From Bacteroidales bacterium (lineage in GTDB: Bacteria > Bacteroidota > Bacteroidia > Bacteroidales > P3), in NCBI GenBank assembly GCA_017455205.1, contig JAFTBM010000059.1, forward strand, positions 1-58,069: a stretch of DNA of 58,069 nt. The letters are read 5' to 3'. Below are positions 1 to 8,248 of the stretch, one piece after another (position 1 is the first letter of the stretch; every line of letters starts with the position of its first letter). Position numbers and translations under genes: made by a program. Below the pieces are notes generated by a model. It searched no databases and had not been told where the DNA came from. It saw only the letters and a list, made by a program, of their open reading frames with translations.

Positions 1-2
1 CT

Positions 3-122
3 TTCTCCTGGCTTGAGAAGTGCAGAAGACTCACATCGGATTTCGAGTTCTTCTCTAATTCTCTACAGGCTATGGTACAACTGGCTTTCATCAGGCTTAT
101 GCTTAACAGATTTATTGTATAA
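3..122 (+). mobile_element. C-terminal tail of an IS transposase (partial)
   Basis: Reading from base 3, a frame open from the window edge encodes about 39 residues and stops with TAA at 120-122. It contains WLEKCRRLTSDFEFF and then AFIRLMLNRF. That arrangement (aromatic-W, (E)RCRRLxxDFE, then a hydrophobic helix with IRLMLxR) is what I know from the end of IS5-family DDE transposases of the IS427 type. The rest of the element lies left of the window. About 8 nt after the stop comes CAAAACAGTTTC (126-137), a plausible right terminal inverted repeat, and DUF4160 coding sequence begins immediately after. I infer that the element inserted into that gene. The family assignment rests on a short stretch only. 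Confidence 0.6.
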
Positions 123-137
123 AATCAAAACAGTTTC

Positions 138-285
138 TAAAGACGGGCATATTACAGGCTCTCTTCCTCGACGGGCTCTCCGCTTGGTTTACGAGTGGCT
201 TGACCTGCACAAGGAAGAGCTTCTTGAGAATTGGACCCAACTGAAAAGCAGTGGTGCGATACGAAAGATTGAACCCCTCAAATAG
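138..285 (+). pseudogene. DUF4160 protein, 3' half, disrupted by IS
   Basis: Codons from about 139 to the TAG at 283-285 encode the C-terminal half of a DUF4160 protein: (K)DGHITGSLPRRALRLVYEW followed by LDLHKEELLENW. It matches the intact copy at 40143-40406 (GTIKGEMPGRALRMILEW, LDIHRAELLEAW). The N-terminal half, which carries the NDHxPPHFHxxY motif in the intact copy, is missing. The open frame upstream of 138 is transposase sequence in another register. The gene is therefore truncated, and its first half is expected on the far side of the IS, outside this window. It ends 6 nt before a DUF2442 gene, as in the intact pair. The paired genes are often predicted to be toxin-antitoxin-like; that is not established. 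Confidence 0.7.
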
Positions 286-291
286 TTTGCC

Positions 292-543
292 ATGAATAAT
301 GTGTTTTTTTTGAAAGTCGTATCTGCCGAGTATGTCCGAGACTATATTCTTAAGCTCACATTTAACAATGGTACGATAAAGTTGGTGGATTTTACACCGC
401 TGATGCAGAAAGGTGTTTGCCGAAAGTTGCAGGACTTGGACTATTTCCGCAATTTCACGCTTGACCCATACACCGTCGATTGGAACAACGAAATCGGTTT
501 TGCTCCCGAGTCCCTTTATGAGCGAGGTCTGACTGTCTGCTGA
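292..543 (+). CDS. DUF2442 domain protein
   Basis: An 83-residue protein with the DUF2442 layout: an N-terminal beta strand pair (YILKLTFNNGTIKLVDFTP), a middle PxxxLxDxxYFRNFTLD segment, and the family ending TVDWNNEIGFAPESLYE. It follows the truncated DUF4160 gene by 6 nt and would have been translated from the same message. DUF2442 proteins are small soluble proteins, many encoded beside DUF4160 and sometimes predicted as antitoxins or regulators; no biochemical role is certain. Since its upstream partner is interrupted, it may be expressed only from an IS-borne promoter or not at all. A second, intact pair lies at 40143-40656. Family call is firm, function unknown. Confidence 0.8.
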   Translation: MNNVFFLKVVSAEYVRDYILKLTFNNGTIKLVDFTPLMQKGVCRKLQDLDYFRNFTLDPYTVDWNNEIGFAPESLYERGLTVC

Positions 544-634
544 TGTCCTCCCCCCAAGGTAGGTCTATGGAATCCAACTATACCGATGTGGGGGCGATGG
601 GACACGAGGCGTGGGTTTTGTCAAATTTATTGCG

Positions 635-642
635 TATCTTTG
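635..642 (+). promoter_or_regulatory. Bacteroidota -7 box TATCTTTG
   Basis: TATCTTTG matches the Bacteroidota -7 consensus TAnnTTTG and ends 6 nt before the ATG at 649. The string TATCTTTGCAGATTATG is identical to that before the O-antigen-ligase-like gene at 38176 on the other strand. Transcription would start at or within a few bases of the start codon. Confidence 0.65.
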
Positions 643-648
643 CAGATT

Positions 649-2592
649 ATGAAGAAGTATGCACGATTTAATTACCTGCTGATAGTCTATCTGTTAGGTG
701 TTTTGTATTTCACGCTTTTCCGCCTGGTGGAGACGTGGGTCTTCTGCTCGCAGGCCGCCGAGCCCATTGATATGAAGGGGCTTTTCGGCTATGCGCTCTA
801 CACGGGGTGGCGGTTCGACACGGTGGTCAGCTGCTACATCTTGGCCTTGCCGGCGCTGATGATGCTGGTGGGTGAGTATACGCGCTGGAGGGCAAGAGCT
901 TTCTACCAAGTGGCACACTACTTCATCAACGTCTGCTACACGGTGGCCTTCTTCGCCTGTGCTGCCGACATTCCCTATTTCTGCTACTTCTATTCGCGGC
1001 TCGACGTGGTGTCGCTCACGTGGGGGGACACGCCCGACATGGTGCTTGGGATGATCTTCGGCGAGTGGAAATACGTGTTGGCGCTGCTGGCCTTTGTGGT
1101 GGTGGCAGTGTCGTGGTGGTTGGCCACGCGGTGGGTGTTCCGCAGGGTGCTCGACAGGGGATTGCTGCGTGCCGAAGGCGAGGTGAAGCCAGCACCGCTC
1201 TATGCCACCATCCCCTTGGCACTGGTGTTGATATTCTTGACTTTCACCGGAATGCGAGGGAGGCTCAACCGCAAGAGTCCGATTCGTGTGGGGACGGCCT
1301 CGTTTTGTGAAGTTCCGTTCCTTAATCAGATAGGTCTCAACCCAGCCTTCACCTTCATCAAGAGCGTGGAGGAGCTGAACAAGAGCCGCAACAAGCCCGT
1401 GGAGTTGATTGCGGTGGAGGAGGCCGAGCGGGTGTGGGCAGAGCAGCAGGCGTGGGTGGAGGATAGCGCGCTGGCGGAGCGCGCGGTGGTGCTTCCCGAG
1501 CGGACCAACGTGGTGCTGGTCATCATGGAGAGCATGGCCACCGAGAAGACCTCGCTGGCCGAGAGCGGCCAGTCGCTGACGCCCTGCCTCGACAGCCTGA
1601 TGGCGGGCGGTAGGCTCTACACCAATGCTTGGTCGGCAGGTATCCATACGTATAACGGCATCTACTCCTCGCTCTACGGCCATCCGGCCATCATGCATCG
1701 CCACACGATGAAGCAGGCCACCATCTTCCGCATGTGCGGCCTGCCGCAGGCTCTGCGTGCCGCAGGCTATACCACCTCCTATTTTATGCCCCACGACGCC
1801 GACTTTGACAATATGCGAGGCTTCCTCTACAACAACGGCTTCAACGAAGTCTACGGACAGAGCGAGTATAAGGCTTCCGAGGTGGTGGGCACCTGGGGAG
1901 TGCCTGACCACACGCTCTTCGACTACGCCCTTGAGCGCGGACGCAAGGCTTACGCCGAGGGAGAGCCTTTCTTCACTACGGTGATGACCTGCAGCGACCA
2001 TTCGCCCTACGTCATCCCCGAGGGGATAAGCTTCAAGGCCAAGAATAGTGAGATGAACAAAGCCATCGTGGAGTATGCCGATTGGAGCATCGGACGCTTC
2101 ATGCGGATGGCAGAGAAGGAGCCCTGGTTCGGGCAGACACTCTTTGTCTTCGTGGGCGACCACGGTGCTGCTCGCCCTTGTATCTACGACATCTCGTTGC
2201 CCTACAATCACGTGCCGATTTTGTTTTATGCACCATGGTGCATAAAGGCATCGCGGGAGCAAGCTCCCGCGATGCAATTGGACATAGCAGCCACTGTGCT
2301 GGGCATGTTGCCACAAGGTCCTGCTGCCAGAACGCTGGGTGTGGACTTGCAGCGCATCAGTCGCCCCTATGCCTACTTCAGTGCCGACGACAAGGTGGGG
2401 GTGGTCAGCCGCAGCGGCTGGTTCTACCTCTGGCGTGTCAAAGAGGAGCGCGAGAGCCTCTACCGCATGGGAGAAACCACCGATATGATAGGCCAATATG
2501 CCGACACGGCAGCCGCCATGCGGCGCTACGCCTTCGGCATGGTGCAGCTCAGCCAGCAGATGCTGCTCGACCACACTACAGACTGCCGATAG
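649..2592 (+). CDS. LTA synthase-like membrane sulfatase/phosphotransferase
   Basis: 647 residues. The start at 649 (MKKYARFNYLL) fits the promoter; the frame is open further upstream but would cross it. The N-terminal ~200 residues hold about five hydrophobic spans (YLLIVYLLGVLYF, ILALPALMMLV, YVLALLAFVVVAV, IPLALVLIFL). The extracytoplasmic alkaline-phosphatase/sulfatase fold follows: NVVLVIMESMATEKT with the probable nucleophilic Thr, GIYSSLYGHP, YFMPHDADFDNM, and FVGDHGAA as metal-ligand motif near the end. In Bacteroidota such enzymes are thought to move phospho-groups onto lipids or glycans of the envelope. A perfect 22-bp palindrome and a 13-bp stem-loop interrupt the catalytic domain at 2225-2275, adding residues around APWCIKASREQAPA. 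It precedes uvrB by 18 nt, probably as first gene of a long operon. Confidence 0.85.
   Translation: MKKYARFNYLLIVYLLGVLYFTLFRLVETWVFCSQAAEPIDMKGLFGYALYTGWRFDTVVSCYILALPALMMLVGEYTRWRARAFYQVAHYFINVCYTVAFFACAADIPYFCYFYSRLDVVSLTWGDTPDMVLGMIFGEWKYVLALLAFVVVAVSWWLATRWVFRRVLDRGLLRAEGEVKPAPLYATIPLALVLIFLTFTGMRGRLNRKSPIRVGTASFCEVPFLNQIGLNPAFTFIKSVEELNKSRNKPVELIAVEEAERVWAEQQAWVEDSALAERAVVLPERTNVVLVIMESMATEKTSLAESGQSLTPCLDSLMAGGRLYTNAWSAGIHTYNGIYSSLYGHPAIMHRHTMKQATIFRMCGLPQALRAAGYTTSYFMPHDADFDNMRGFLYNNGFNEVYGQSEYKASEVVGTWGVPDHTLFDYALERGRKAYAEGEPFFTTVMTCSDHSPYVIPEGISFKAKNSEMNKAIVEYADWSIGRFMRMAEKEPWFGQTLFVFVGDHGAARPCIYDISLPYNHVPILFYAPWCIKASREQAPAMQLDIAATVLGMLPQGPAARTLGVDLQRISRPYAYFSADDKVGVVSRSGWFYLWRVKEERESLYRMGETTDMIGQYADTAAAMRRYAFGMVQLSQQMLLDHTTDCR
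2225..2275 (+). repeat. Two adjacent perfect palindromes inside a coding sequence
   Basis: 2225-2246 is a perfect 22-bp palindrome centred on CCATGG. It is followed at 2248-2275 by GCATCGCGGGAGC-AA-GCTCCCGCGATGC, a perfect 13-bp stem with a two-base loop. Both lie inside the sulfatase frame and keep it open. They sit between the strand VPILFYAP and the helix QLDIAATVLG, which are normally separated by only a short stretch in this enzyme family. Confidence 0.85.
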
Positions 2593-2610
2593 CCTTCAAC
2601 GCACGAGGAT

Positions 2611-4698
2611 ATGGATTTTGAACTCAAGTCGGATTTCGCCCCCATGGGCGACCAGCCAGAGGCCATCCGCCAGCTGGTGGAAGGGGTGAGGCATGGCCAG
2701 CGGGCACAGGTGCTACAGGGCGTTACTGGCAGCGGCAAGACCTTCACCGTGGCCAACGTCATCAAGGAGTTGAATCGCCCCACCCTGGTGATGAGCCACA
2801 ACAAGACCCTCGCTGCACAGCTCTACGGCGAGTTCCGCCAGTTCTTCCCCAACAATGCGGTGGAATACTTCGTCAGCTACTACGACTACTATCAGCCCGA
2901 AGCCTATATAGCCGCCACCAATACTTATATTGAGAAAGACCTCGCCATCAATGATGAACTCGACAAGCTCCGTCTGCGTGCCAGCTCGGCACTGCTCAGC
3001 GGGCGGAGGGATGTCATCGTGGTCAGCAGTGTCAGTTGCATCTATGGCATCGGCAACCCAGAGGAATTTAAGCGAGGAACGATAACGCTTAGGGTGGGAG
3101 AGAGGCTGCATCGCGACGACCTGCTGATGCACCTGCTTGAAGGGCAGTATGTGCGCAATGAGATAGAGTTCACCAACGGTAGGTTTAGGGTCAAGGGCGA
3201 CACAGTGGACGTCTTCCCCTCGTTTGCCGACTTCTGCTACCGCATCTCCTTCTGGGACGATGAGATTGAAAGCCTCGAAAGCTTCGACCCCATCAGCGGG
3301 CAGCGGATAGAACACTTCGACGAGGTGGTTATCTACCCCGCCAGCAACTTCCTCACCAGCAAGGAACACATGGGAGACGCCCTGCTGCAGATACAGCGCG
3401 ACATGTACGAGCGGCGGGATTACCTCTACTCCATCGGCAAGAACCTCGAAGCCAAGCGGCTGGAGGAGAGGGTGAACTACGACGTGGAGATGATTCAAGA
3501 GCTCGGCTACTGCTCTGGCATTGAGAACTACAGCCGCTACTTCGATGGGCGTGCACCTGGTACCCGTCCGTTCTGCCTGATAGATTATTTCCCCGATGAT
3601 TTCCTGCTGGTGGTGGACGAGAGCCACGTGACGGTGCCACAGATAGGGGCTATGTACGGCGGCGACCGGAGCCGCAAGACCAGCCTGGTGGAGTATGGCT
3701 TCCGCCTGCCTTCGGCATTGGACAACCGACCGCTGACCTACGAAGAGTTTTATAACCTCACGGGACAGACCATCTACATCAGTGCCACCCCCGCCGACTA
3801 CGAGCTGGCCGAGGCCGGTGGGGTGGTGGTGGAGCAGGTGATACGTCCCACAGGGCTGCTCGACCCCGTGGTAGAGGTGCGCCCAGCCGTCAGCCAAGTC
3901 GATGACCTGCTGGATGAGATTGAGAATACTGTGGACAAGGGTGAGCGAGTGCTGGTGACCACGCTCACCAAGCGCATGGCCGAAGAGCTGACCGCCTACT
4001 TGACCAATCTGGGTATCCGTAGCAAGTATATCCACAGCGATGTGGACACACTGGAGCGGGTGGAGATTATGCGCGACCTGCGGATGGGCGTATTCGATGT
4101 GCTGGTGGGGGTAAACCTCCTGCGCGAAGGCCTCGACCTGCCCGAGGTGAGCCTCGTGGCCATCCTCGATGCCGACAAGGAGGGCTTCCTGCGCTCGGAT
4201 AGGGCATTGATTCAGACCATCGGACGTGCAGCCCGCAATGTGCATAGCAAGGCCATCCTCTACGGCGACAGCATCACAGGCAGCATGCAACGTGCCATCG
4301 ACTTGACCAATCGCCACCGCGAAAAGCAGATTAGGTATAACATGGAGCATGGCATCGTGCCGCGCCAGATAGTGAAAAGCACCGAGGCTATACTCGGCAC
4401 CACCAGCGTCATTGAGCGGGCTGCCGAGGAGGGTGCAGAGCTGCCGAAGTCACAGCCACGAGCCTACTCCCATGAGCCGAACAACCCACCACATGCAGCC
4501 GACCCCGATCCCAAATTGGAGGCAAAGCCTACCCTTGATGCCAAGTTTATGGCCATGACCAAGGAGCAGCTTCGCAAGGAGATAAAGGAGCGGCAGCGCA
4601 AAATGCAGCTGGCTGCCAAGGAACTCGACTTCATGGTGGCTGCCCGCTTGAGGGATGAGATTAAGGAATTGCAGGGATTGCTCGAAAGTGCCAGATAG
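2611..4698 (+). CDS. uvrB: UvrABC excision nuclease subunit B
   Basis: 695 residues, a normal UvrB length. UvrB takes the damage site from UvrA, unwinds and verifies it, and recruits UvrC for incision. Visible: Walker A GVTGSGKTF (37-45); the beta-hairpin region YYDYYQPEAY that clamps DNA; RVLVTTLTKRMAEELT and LLREGLDLPEVSLVAILDADKEGFLRS of the second helicase domain; QTIGRAARN (motif VI); and a C-terminal UVR motif (KELDFMVAARLRDEI) that contacts UvrC. A purine-rich ribosome site (ACGAGGAT) precedes the ATG. It lies 18 nt after the sulfatase gene and 10 nt before the ABC permease, so it is probably co-transcribed with both although the functions are unrelated. Confidence 0.98.
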   Translation: MDFELKSDFAPMGDQPEAIRQLVEGVRHGQRAQVLQGVTGSGKTFTVANVIKELNRPTLVMSHNKTLAAQLYGEFRQFFPNNAVEYFVSYYDYYQPEAYIAATNTYIEKDLAINDELDKLRLRASSALLSGRRDVIVVSSVSCIYGIGNPEEFKRGTITLRVGERLHRDDLLMHLLEGQYVRNEIEFTNGRFRVKGDTVDVFPSFADFCYRISFWDDEIESLESFDPISGQRIEHFDEVVIYPASNFLTSKEHMGDALLQIQRDMYERRDYLYSIGKNLEAKRLEERVNYDVEMIQELGYCSGIENYSRYFDGRAPGTRPFCLIDYFPDDFLLVVDESHVTVPQIGAMYGGDRSRKTSLVEYGFRLPSALDNRPLTYEEFYNLTGQTIYISATPADYELAEAGGVVVEQVIRPTGLLDPVVEVRPAVSQVDDLLDEIENTVDKGERVLVTTLTKRMAEELTAYLTNLGIRSKYIHSDVDTLERVEIMRDLRMGVFDVLVGVNLLREGLDLPEVSLVAILDADKEGFLRSDRALIQTIGRAARNVHSKAILYGDSITGSMQRAIDLTNRHREKQIRYNMEHGIVPRQIVKSTEAILGTTSVIERAAEEGAELPKSQPRAYSHEPNNPPHAADPDPKLEAKPTLDAKFMAMTKEQLRKEIKERQRKMQLAAKELDFMVAARLRDEIKELQGLLESAR

Positions 4699-4708
4699 AG
4701 AACAGGAA

Positions 4709-5380
4709 ATGACCACATTGGGGAGTATACAAGGAGCATTGCAGCAGGCACTGATAGAGGAGTCGCGCTGGATGCTGATTGTGGAAGGGCTGTGGGCGAC
4801 GGTGGTCATCACGTTCTTCTCGCTGCTGATAGGCACACTTCTTGGGGGGGGGGTATATGCCATGCAGTGCAGCCGCAGGCGTTGGGTGCGCGAGGTGGCA
4901 CGGTGGTGGAAAGTAGTGGTGCGTGGCACACCGATACTGGTGCTGATGCTGATAGCATTTAATGTCATACTGGGTGGGCGGCACGGCATGGTGGCTGCGG
5001 TGGCCGCGTTTGCCATCAACTTCTCCAATATGTCTGCCTCGCTCTTCCAGTCGTCGATTGAGTCGGTGGGGCGAGGGCAGATGGATGCTGGCCGTGCCCT
5101 CGGATTGAGCAATATGCAGGTGCTGCGGTGGGTGGTAGCTCCGCAGGCCATGCACAACGCACTTCCCGCCTATAAGTTTCAGGCTGTTACGCTGCTGAAG
5201 GGTACCTCCGTGGTGGGCTACGTAGCCATTCAGGACCTCACCAATGCCACCAACATGATACGCTCCACCACAGGCGAACACCTGCTTTCCCTATTGCTGG
5301 TAACGGCCATCTACTTCCTGCTGGCATGGCTGCTCGTAAAGGGGTTGGATTGCATAGTAAAGAAAACCTCACGCGTATGA
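4709..5380 (+). CDS. Polar amino-acid ABC transporter permease (HisM/GlnP type)
   Basis: 223 residues with four or five membrane spans. The EAA loop, which docks on the ATPase, is visible (DAGRALGLSNMQVLRWVVAPQA). The N-terminal WLATVVITFFSLLIGTLLGG matches the start of HisMQ/GlnP permeases. The ATG at 4709 follows CAGGAA directly; the longer open frame to 4655 would overlap uvrB. The stop overlaps the ATPase start (ATGA). No periplasmic binding protein is encoded nearby and none is fused to this permease, unlike several Bacteroidota homologues. Codons for LGGGV contain a run of ten G (4844-4853), a slippage-prone tract that could switch the gene off and on. Confidence 0.9.
   Translation: MTTLGSIQGALQQALIEESRWMLIVEGLWATVVITFFSLLIGTLLGGGVYAMQCSRRRWVREVARWWKVVVRGTPILVLMLIAFNVILGGRHGMVAAVAAFAINFSNMSASLFQSSIESVGRGQMDAGRALGLSNMQVLRWVVAPQAMHNALPAYKFQAVTLLKGTSVVGYVAIQDLTNATNMIRSTTGEHLLSLLLVTAIYFLLAWLLVKGLDCIVKKTSRV
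4844..4853 (+). repeat. G10 homopolymer inside permease gene
   Basis: Ten consecutive G residues encode the LGGGV segment at the end of the first membrane span. Gain or loss of one G would shift the frame early in the gene. The other GGG codons in this window are not in long runs. Confidence 0.9.
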
Positions 5381-6462
5381 TAGAGACCAGCCATCTGCAC
5401 AAAAGTGTCGTCCAACCCGACGGCAGTCAGCTTGAGGTGCTGCACGACGTGAGTTTCCACGTAGAGAGGGGCGAGGTGGTCAGCATCATAGGCCCGTCGG
5501 GTAGCGGGAAAAGTATGCTCCTCAAATGCCTCAACCTGCTGGAGCGACCCACCAGTGGCGACATCCGCGTGGGAGGCGACTTGATAACCGACATCGATTA
5601 CCCCCTCGTGCAACTCAGGCAGCGGATGGGTATGGTCTTCCAAAGTTTCAACCTCTTCGCCCACCTCTCGGTGCTGGACAATGTGGCCTTGGCTCCTATG
5701 AAGGTGAAAGGAATGGCGAGGGAGGAAGCAGAGGCTCTGGCGATGCACCACCTGCGGCGCGTAGGTTTGGCCGACAAAGCTCATGCTATGCCCACCATCC
5801 TCTCGGGCGGGCAGCAGCAGCGCACGGCTATCGCCCGCTGCTTGGCCATGGAGCCCGAGATAGTGCTCTTCGACGAACCCACCTCGCAGCTTGACCCCAC
5901 TATGGTGGGCGAGGTGCAGGGCGTCATCCGATCGCTGGCGCAGGATAACCTAACCATGATTATCGTTACCCACGAAATGCGCTTCGCCAGCGATGTGAGT
6001 AGCCACACACTCTTCCTCGCCGATGGGCAAATTGTGGAGCAAGGCGAGACGAAGAGCCTTTTCGCCCAACCCCAGCACGAGGCCACCCGCGCTTTCATCC
6101 GCCGAATAAGCCGTCTGGTGTTCGATATCGCCAGCCGCGACTTCGACTTCTACGACATGACCTCGCAAATCAAGCAATTCTGCATCCGCTGCTCGATAGC
6201 CGACAAGATGAACCCCATCACCCACATCGTGGAGGAAATGCTCGTGCTTCTTGCGCACCGCGAAGGCCCAGTGCGCATCGAGGTGGACCACAGCGAGATG
6301 GAGCAATTCACCACCGTTTCGGTGCTCCACCGCGGGCAGACCCTTTCGCCCTTCGATTGGCCCGAGGTCGACGAGCTGGCCGTGATGATTATCCGTGGCA
6401 TGAGTAGCGAAATCAGCGAAGAGCAGACACCCGAAGGAATCAAACTAACCCTACACTTATAG
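5377..6462 (+). CDS. Amino-acid ABC transporter ATPase with C-terminal GHKL-like domain
   Basis: 361 residues, about 120 longer than a typical GlnQ/HisP. The ATPase part is complete: Walker A GPSGSGKS (39-46), Q-loop MVFQSFN, signature LSGGQQQ (142-148), Walker B VLFDEPTS (163-170), switch TH (198-199). From about 247 an extra domain follows. It has the order of a GHKL (RsbW-like) ATP-binding fold: a helix with IVEEMLVLLA in place of the N-box, strands RIEVDH and TTVSVLHRG, SPFD, then ELAVMIIRGMSSEIS and IKLTLHL. The N-box Asn and the DxG motif are not visible, so it may no longer bind ATP. Start chosen by the ATGA overlap with the permease. Next gene, a SpoIIE phosphatase, begins 1 nt after the stop, which suggests transporter and partner-switch proteins interact. 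Confidence 0.88.
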   Translation: MIETSHLHKSVVQPDGSQLEVLHDVSFHVERGEVVSIIGPSGSGKSMLLKCLNLLERPTSGDIRVGGDLITDIDYPLVQLRQRMGMVFQSFNLFAHLSVLDNVALAPMKVKGMAREEAEALAMHHLRRVGLADKAHAMPTILSGGQQQRTAIARCLAMEPEIVLFDEPTSQLDPTMVGEVQGVIRSLAQDNLTMIIVTHEMRFASDVSSHTLFLADGQIVEQGETKSLFAQPQHEATRAFIRRISRLVFDIASRDFDFYDMTSQIKQFCIRCSIADKMNPITHIVEEMLVLLAHREGPVRIEVDHSEMEQFTTVSVLHRGQTLSPFDWPEVDELAVMIIRGMSSEISEEQTPEGIKLTLHL

Positions 6463-6463
6463 T

Positions 6464-8245
6464 ATGAAGATAGACAGAACGGTTAAACACTGGTGGCAGA
6501 CGTTGCAGGCTCGCAGCGGCATGGCCATTTTGCTTGTGGCAGCACTCTCGGTACAGGTGATTGCTGCGGTGCAATACATCTTCGCCCGCGATGGCATCCG
6601 CGACGAAGTGAACCGCCGAGCCCGATCCGAGCTCCACGTGAAAAACCTCGAAATTCAGCGCGTGGTGGGCGATGTGGAGACCGCCGTGGGCAACATGCAG
6701 TGGGCACTTGAACGCTCCATCGCCCACAAGGACTCCATCTATGGCGTACTCCAACGCTTGGTGGAGAACAACAGCGAAATTCGGGGCTGCGCCGTAGCCT
6801 TCGAGCCTAACTACTTCGCCAAAGAAGGCCGCTGGTTTGAACCCTACGTCGGTCGCGACAGCACGGGCATCGTCAGTCGCCAGATAGGCTCCAGCCAGCA
6901 TGACTACCACCAGGCCGAATGGTATCGCACAGCCCTCGCAGCCGATGGTGGCCTTTGGTCGGAACCCTACATCGACGATGCTGGCTCGCTCACCACCGTC
7001 TGCTCCTATACGCTTCCCCTCCACGATCGGCAGGGTCGTACCGTCGGTGTCCTCTGCTGCGACCTCTCGCTCGACTGGCTGACCGACCGCTTCGGCCTGC
7101 AGGATAACGCCGCCATGATACTCGCCAGCCGCGAAGGTCGCATCCTCGCCTGCCCCGACAAGACGCAGGTGATGCAAGTAACCCTTCAAGAAGCCTCGCA
7201 ATACAGCAACGACTCAATGGTGGGCCACGTCAACCGAGCCATGCTCGCTGGCGATAGTGGCCACGCAGTCGTCAGCGGTAACGACGGTGAAAAGGGCTAC
7301 ATCTACTACGCCCCCGTCGAAGGCAACACTGGCTGGTCGATGGCCGTCATCTTCCCCGACAAGGACATCTACGCCGGTCTCCGCCGCGTAGGCTCCTACC
7401 TCACCATCTTCTGGATATTCTGCCTCCTGCTGCTGGCCTTTATCATCTGGCGCACAGTGGTCAACGTCAGAAAACTCCAAGCCGTCAGTGCCGAGAAGGA
7501 ACGCATCGGCAGCGAACTCAAAATAGCCAGCGGCATCCAGATGGGTATGCTTCCCAAGACCTTCCCCCCATTCCCCGACTGCGACGAGGTGGAAATGCAC
7601 GGCATGCTCGTCCCAGCCAAGGAGGTCGGAGGCGACCTCTTCGACTTCCACCTGCGCGACGGCAGCCTCTTCTTCTGCGTGGGCGATGTCAGCGGCAAAG
7701 GTGTCCCGGCCTCGCTCGTGATGGCCGTCTCGCGGAGCCTCTTCCGCACCATCTCCGCCCGACTCGACAGCCCCGACCAAATCATGACCCAGATGAACGA
7801 TGCCATGTCGGAAATGAACGAAAGCTCGATGTTCATCACCCTCTTCATCGGTGTGCTCGACCTGCAGACCGGTGCCCTCGCCTACTCCAACGCTGGCCAC
7901 TGCCCCCCAGTCGTCCTCGGCTCCAACGTCGCCCCGCTCTCCCTCGATGCCAACATCCCCGTCGGCGTGATGCCCAGCTGGCAATTCAGCCTCCAGCAGA
8001 CCTTCATCACCCCCGGCACCCTCGTCTTCCTCTACACCGATGGCCTCACCGAAGCCGAAAATGCTGTCCACGGCCAATTCGGCGAACAGCGCATGGCAGA
8101 AGTCTTGCAAGCCAATACTACAGCCTCCCCCCACCAGCTCATTGACCAAATGAACGCCACGGTGCAGCACTTCGTCGACGGTGCACAGCAGAGCGACGAC
8201 CTCACCATGCTCGCCATCAAATACGTCAAACCCTTGAACCGATAG
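6464..8245 (+). CDS. Membrane SpoIIE-type PP2C phosphatase with periplasmic Cache sensor
   Basis: 593 residues. TM1 at about 20-40, a periplasmic region at about 41-305 with dCache features (FEPNYF, GRWFEPYVGRD, YRTALAADGGLWSEPYID, TTVCSYTLPL, GVLCCDLSLDWLTD), TM2 at about 311-330, a short helix, then the SpoIIE/PP2C domain (365-590). Metal-binding motifs are EVGGDLFDF (about residues 386-394), VGDVSGKGVPASL, and FLYTDGLTEA. Such enzymes dephosphorylate a STAS anti-anti-sigma factor in response to a ligand. The dCache class often binds amino acids, which fits the transporter genes just upstream. The two genes immediately downstream encode the expected kinase and STAS substrate. Confidence 0.92.
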   Translation: MKIDRTVKHWWQTLQARSGMAILLVAALSVQVIAAVQYIFARDGIRDEVNRRARSELHVKNLEIQRVVGDVETAVGNMQWALERSIAHKDSIYGVLQRLVENNSEIRGCAVAFEPNYFAKEGRWFEPYVGRDSTGIVSRQIGSSQHDYHQAEWYRTALAADGGLWSEPYIDDAGSLTTVCSYTLPLHDRQGRTVGVLCCDLSLDWLTDRFGLQDNAAMILASREGRILACPDKTQVMQVTLQEASQYSNDSMVGHVNRAMLAGDSGHAVVSGNDGEKGYIYYAPVEGNTGWSMAVIFPDKDIYAGLRRVGSYLTIFWIFCLLLLAFIIWRTVVNVRKLQAVSAEKERIGSELKIASGIQMGMLPKTFPPFPDCDEVEMHGMLVPAKEVGGDLFDFHLRDGSLFFCVGDVSGKGVPASLVMAVSRSLFRTISARLDSPDQIMTQMNDAMSEMNESSMFITLFIGVLDLQTGALAYSNAGHCPPVVLGSNVAPLSLDANIPVGVMPSWQFSLQQTFITPGTLVFLYTDGLTEAENAVHGQFGEQRMAEVLQANTTASPHQLIDQMNATVQHFVDGAQQSDDLTMLAIKYVKPLNR

Positions 8246-8248
8246 TCT

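Noticed and set aside
694-2574. 626-codon minus-strand frame over the sulfatase gene
   Set aside because: His/Val-rich composition without motifs; antisense shadow of a well-supported membrane enzyme.
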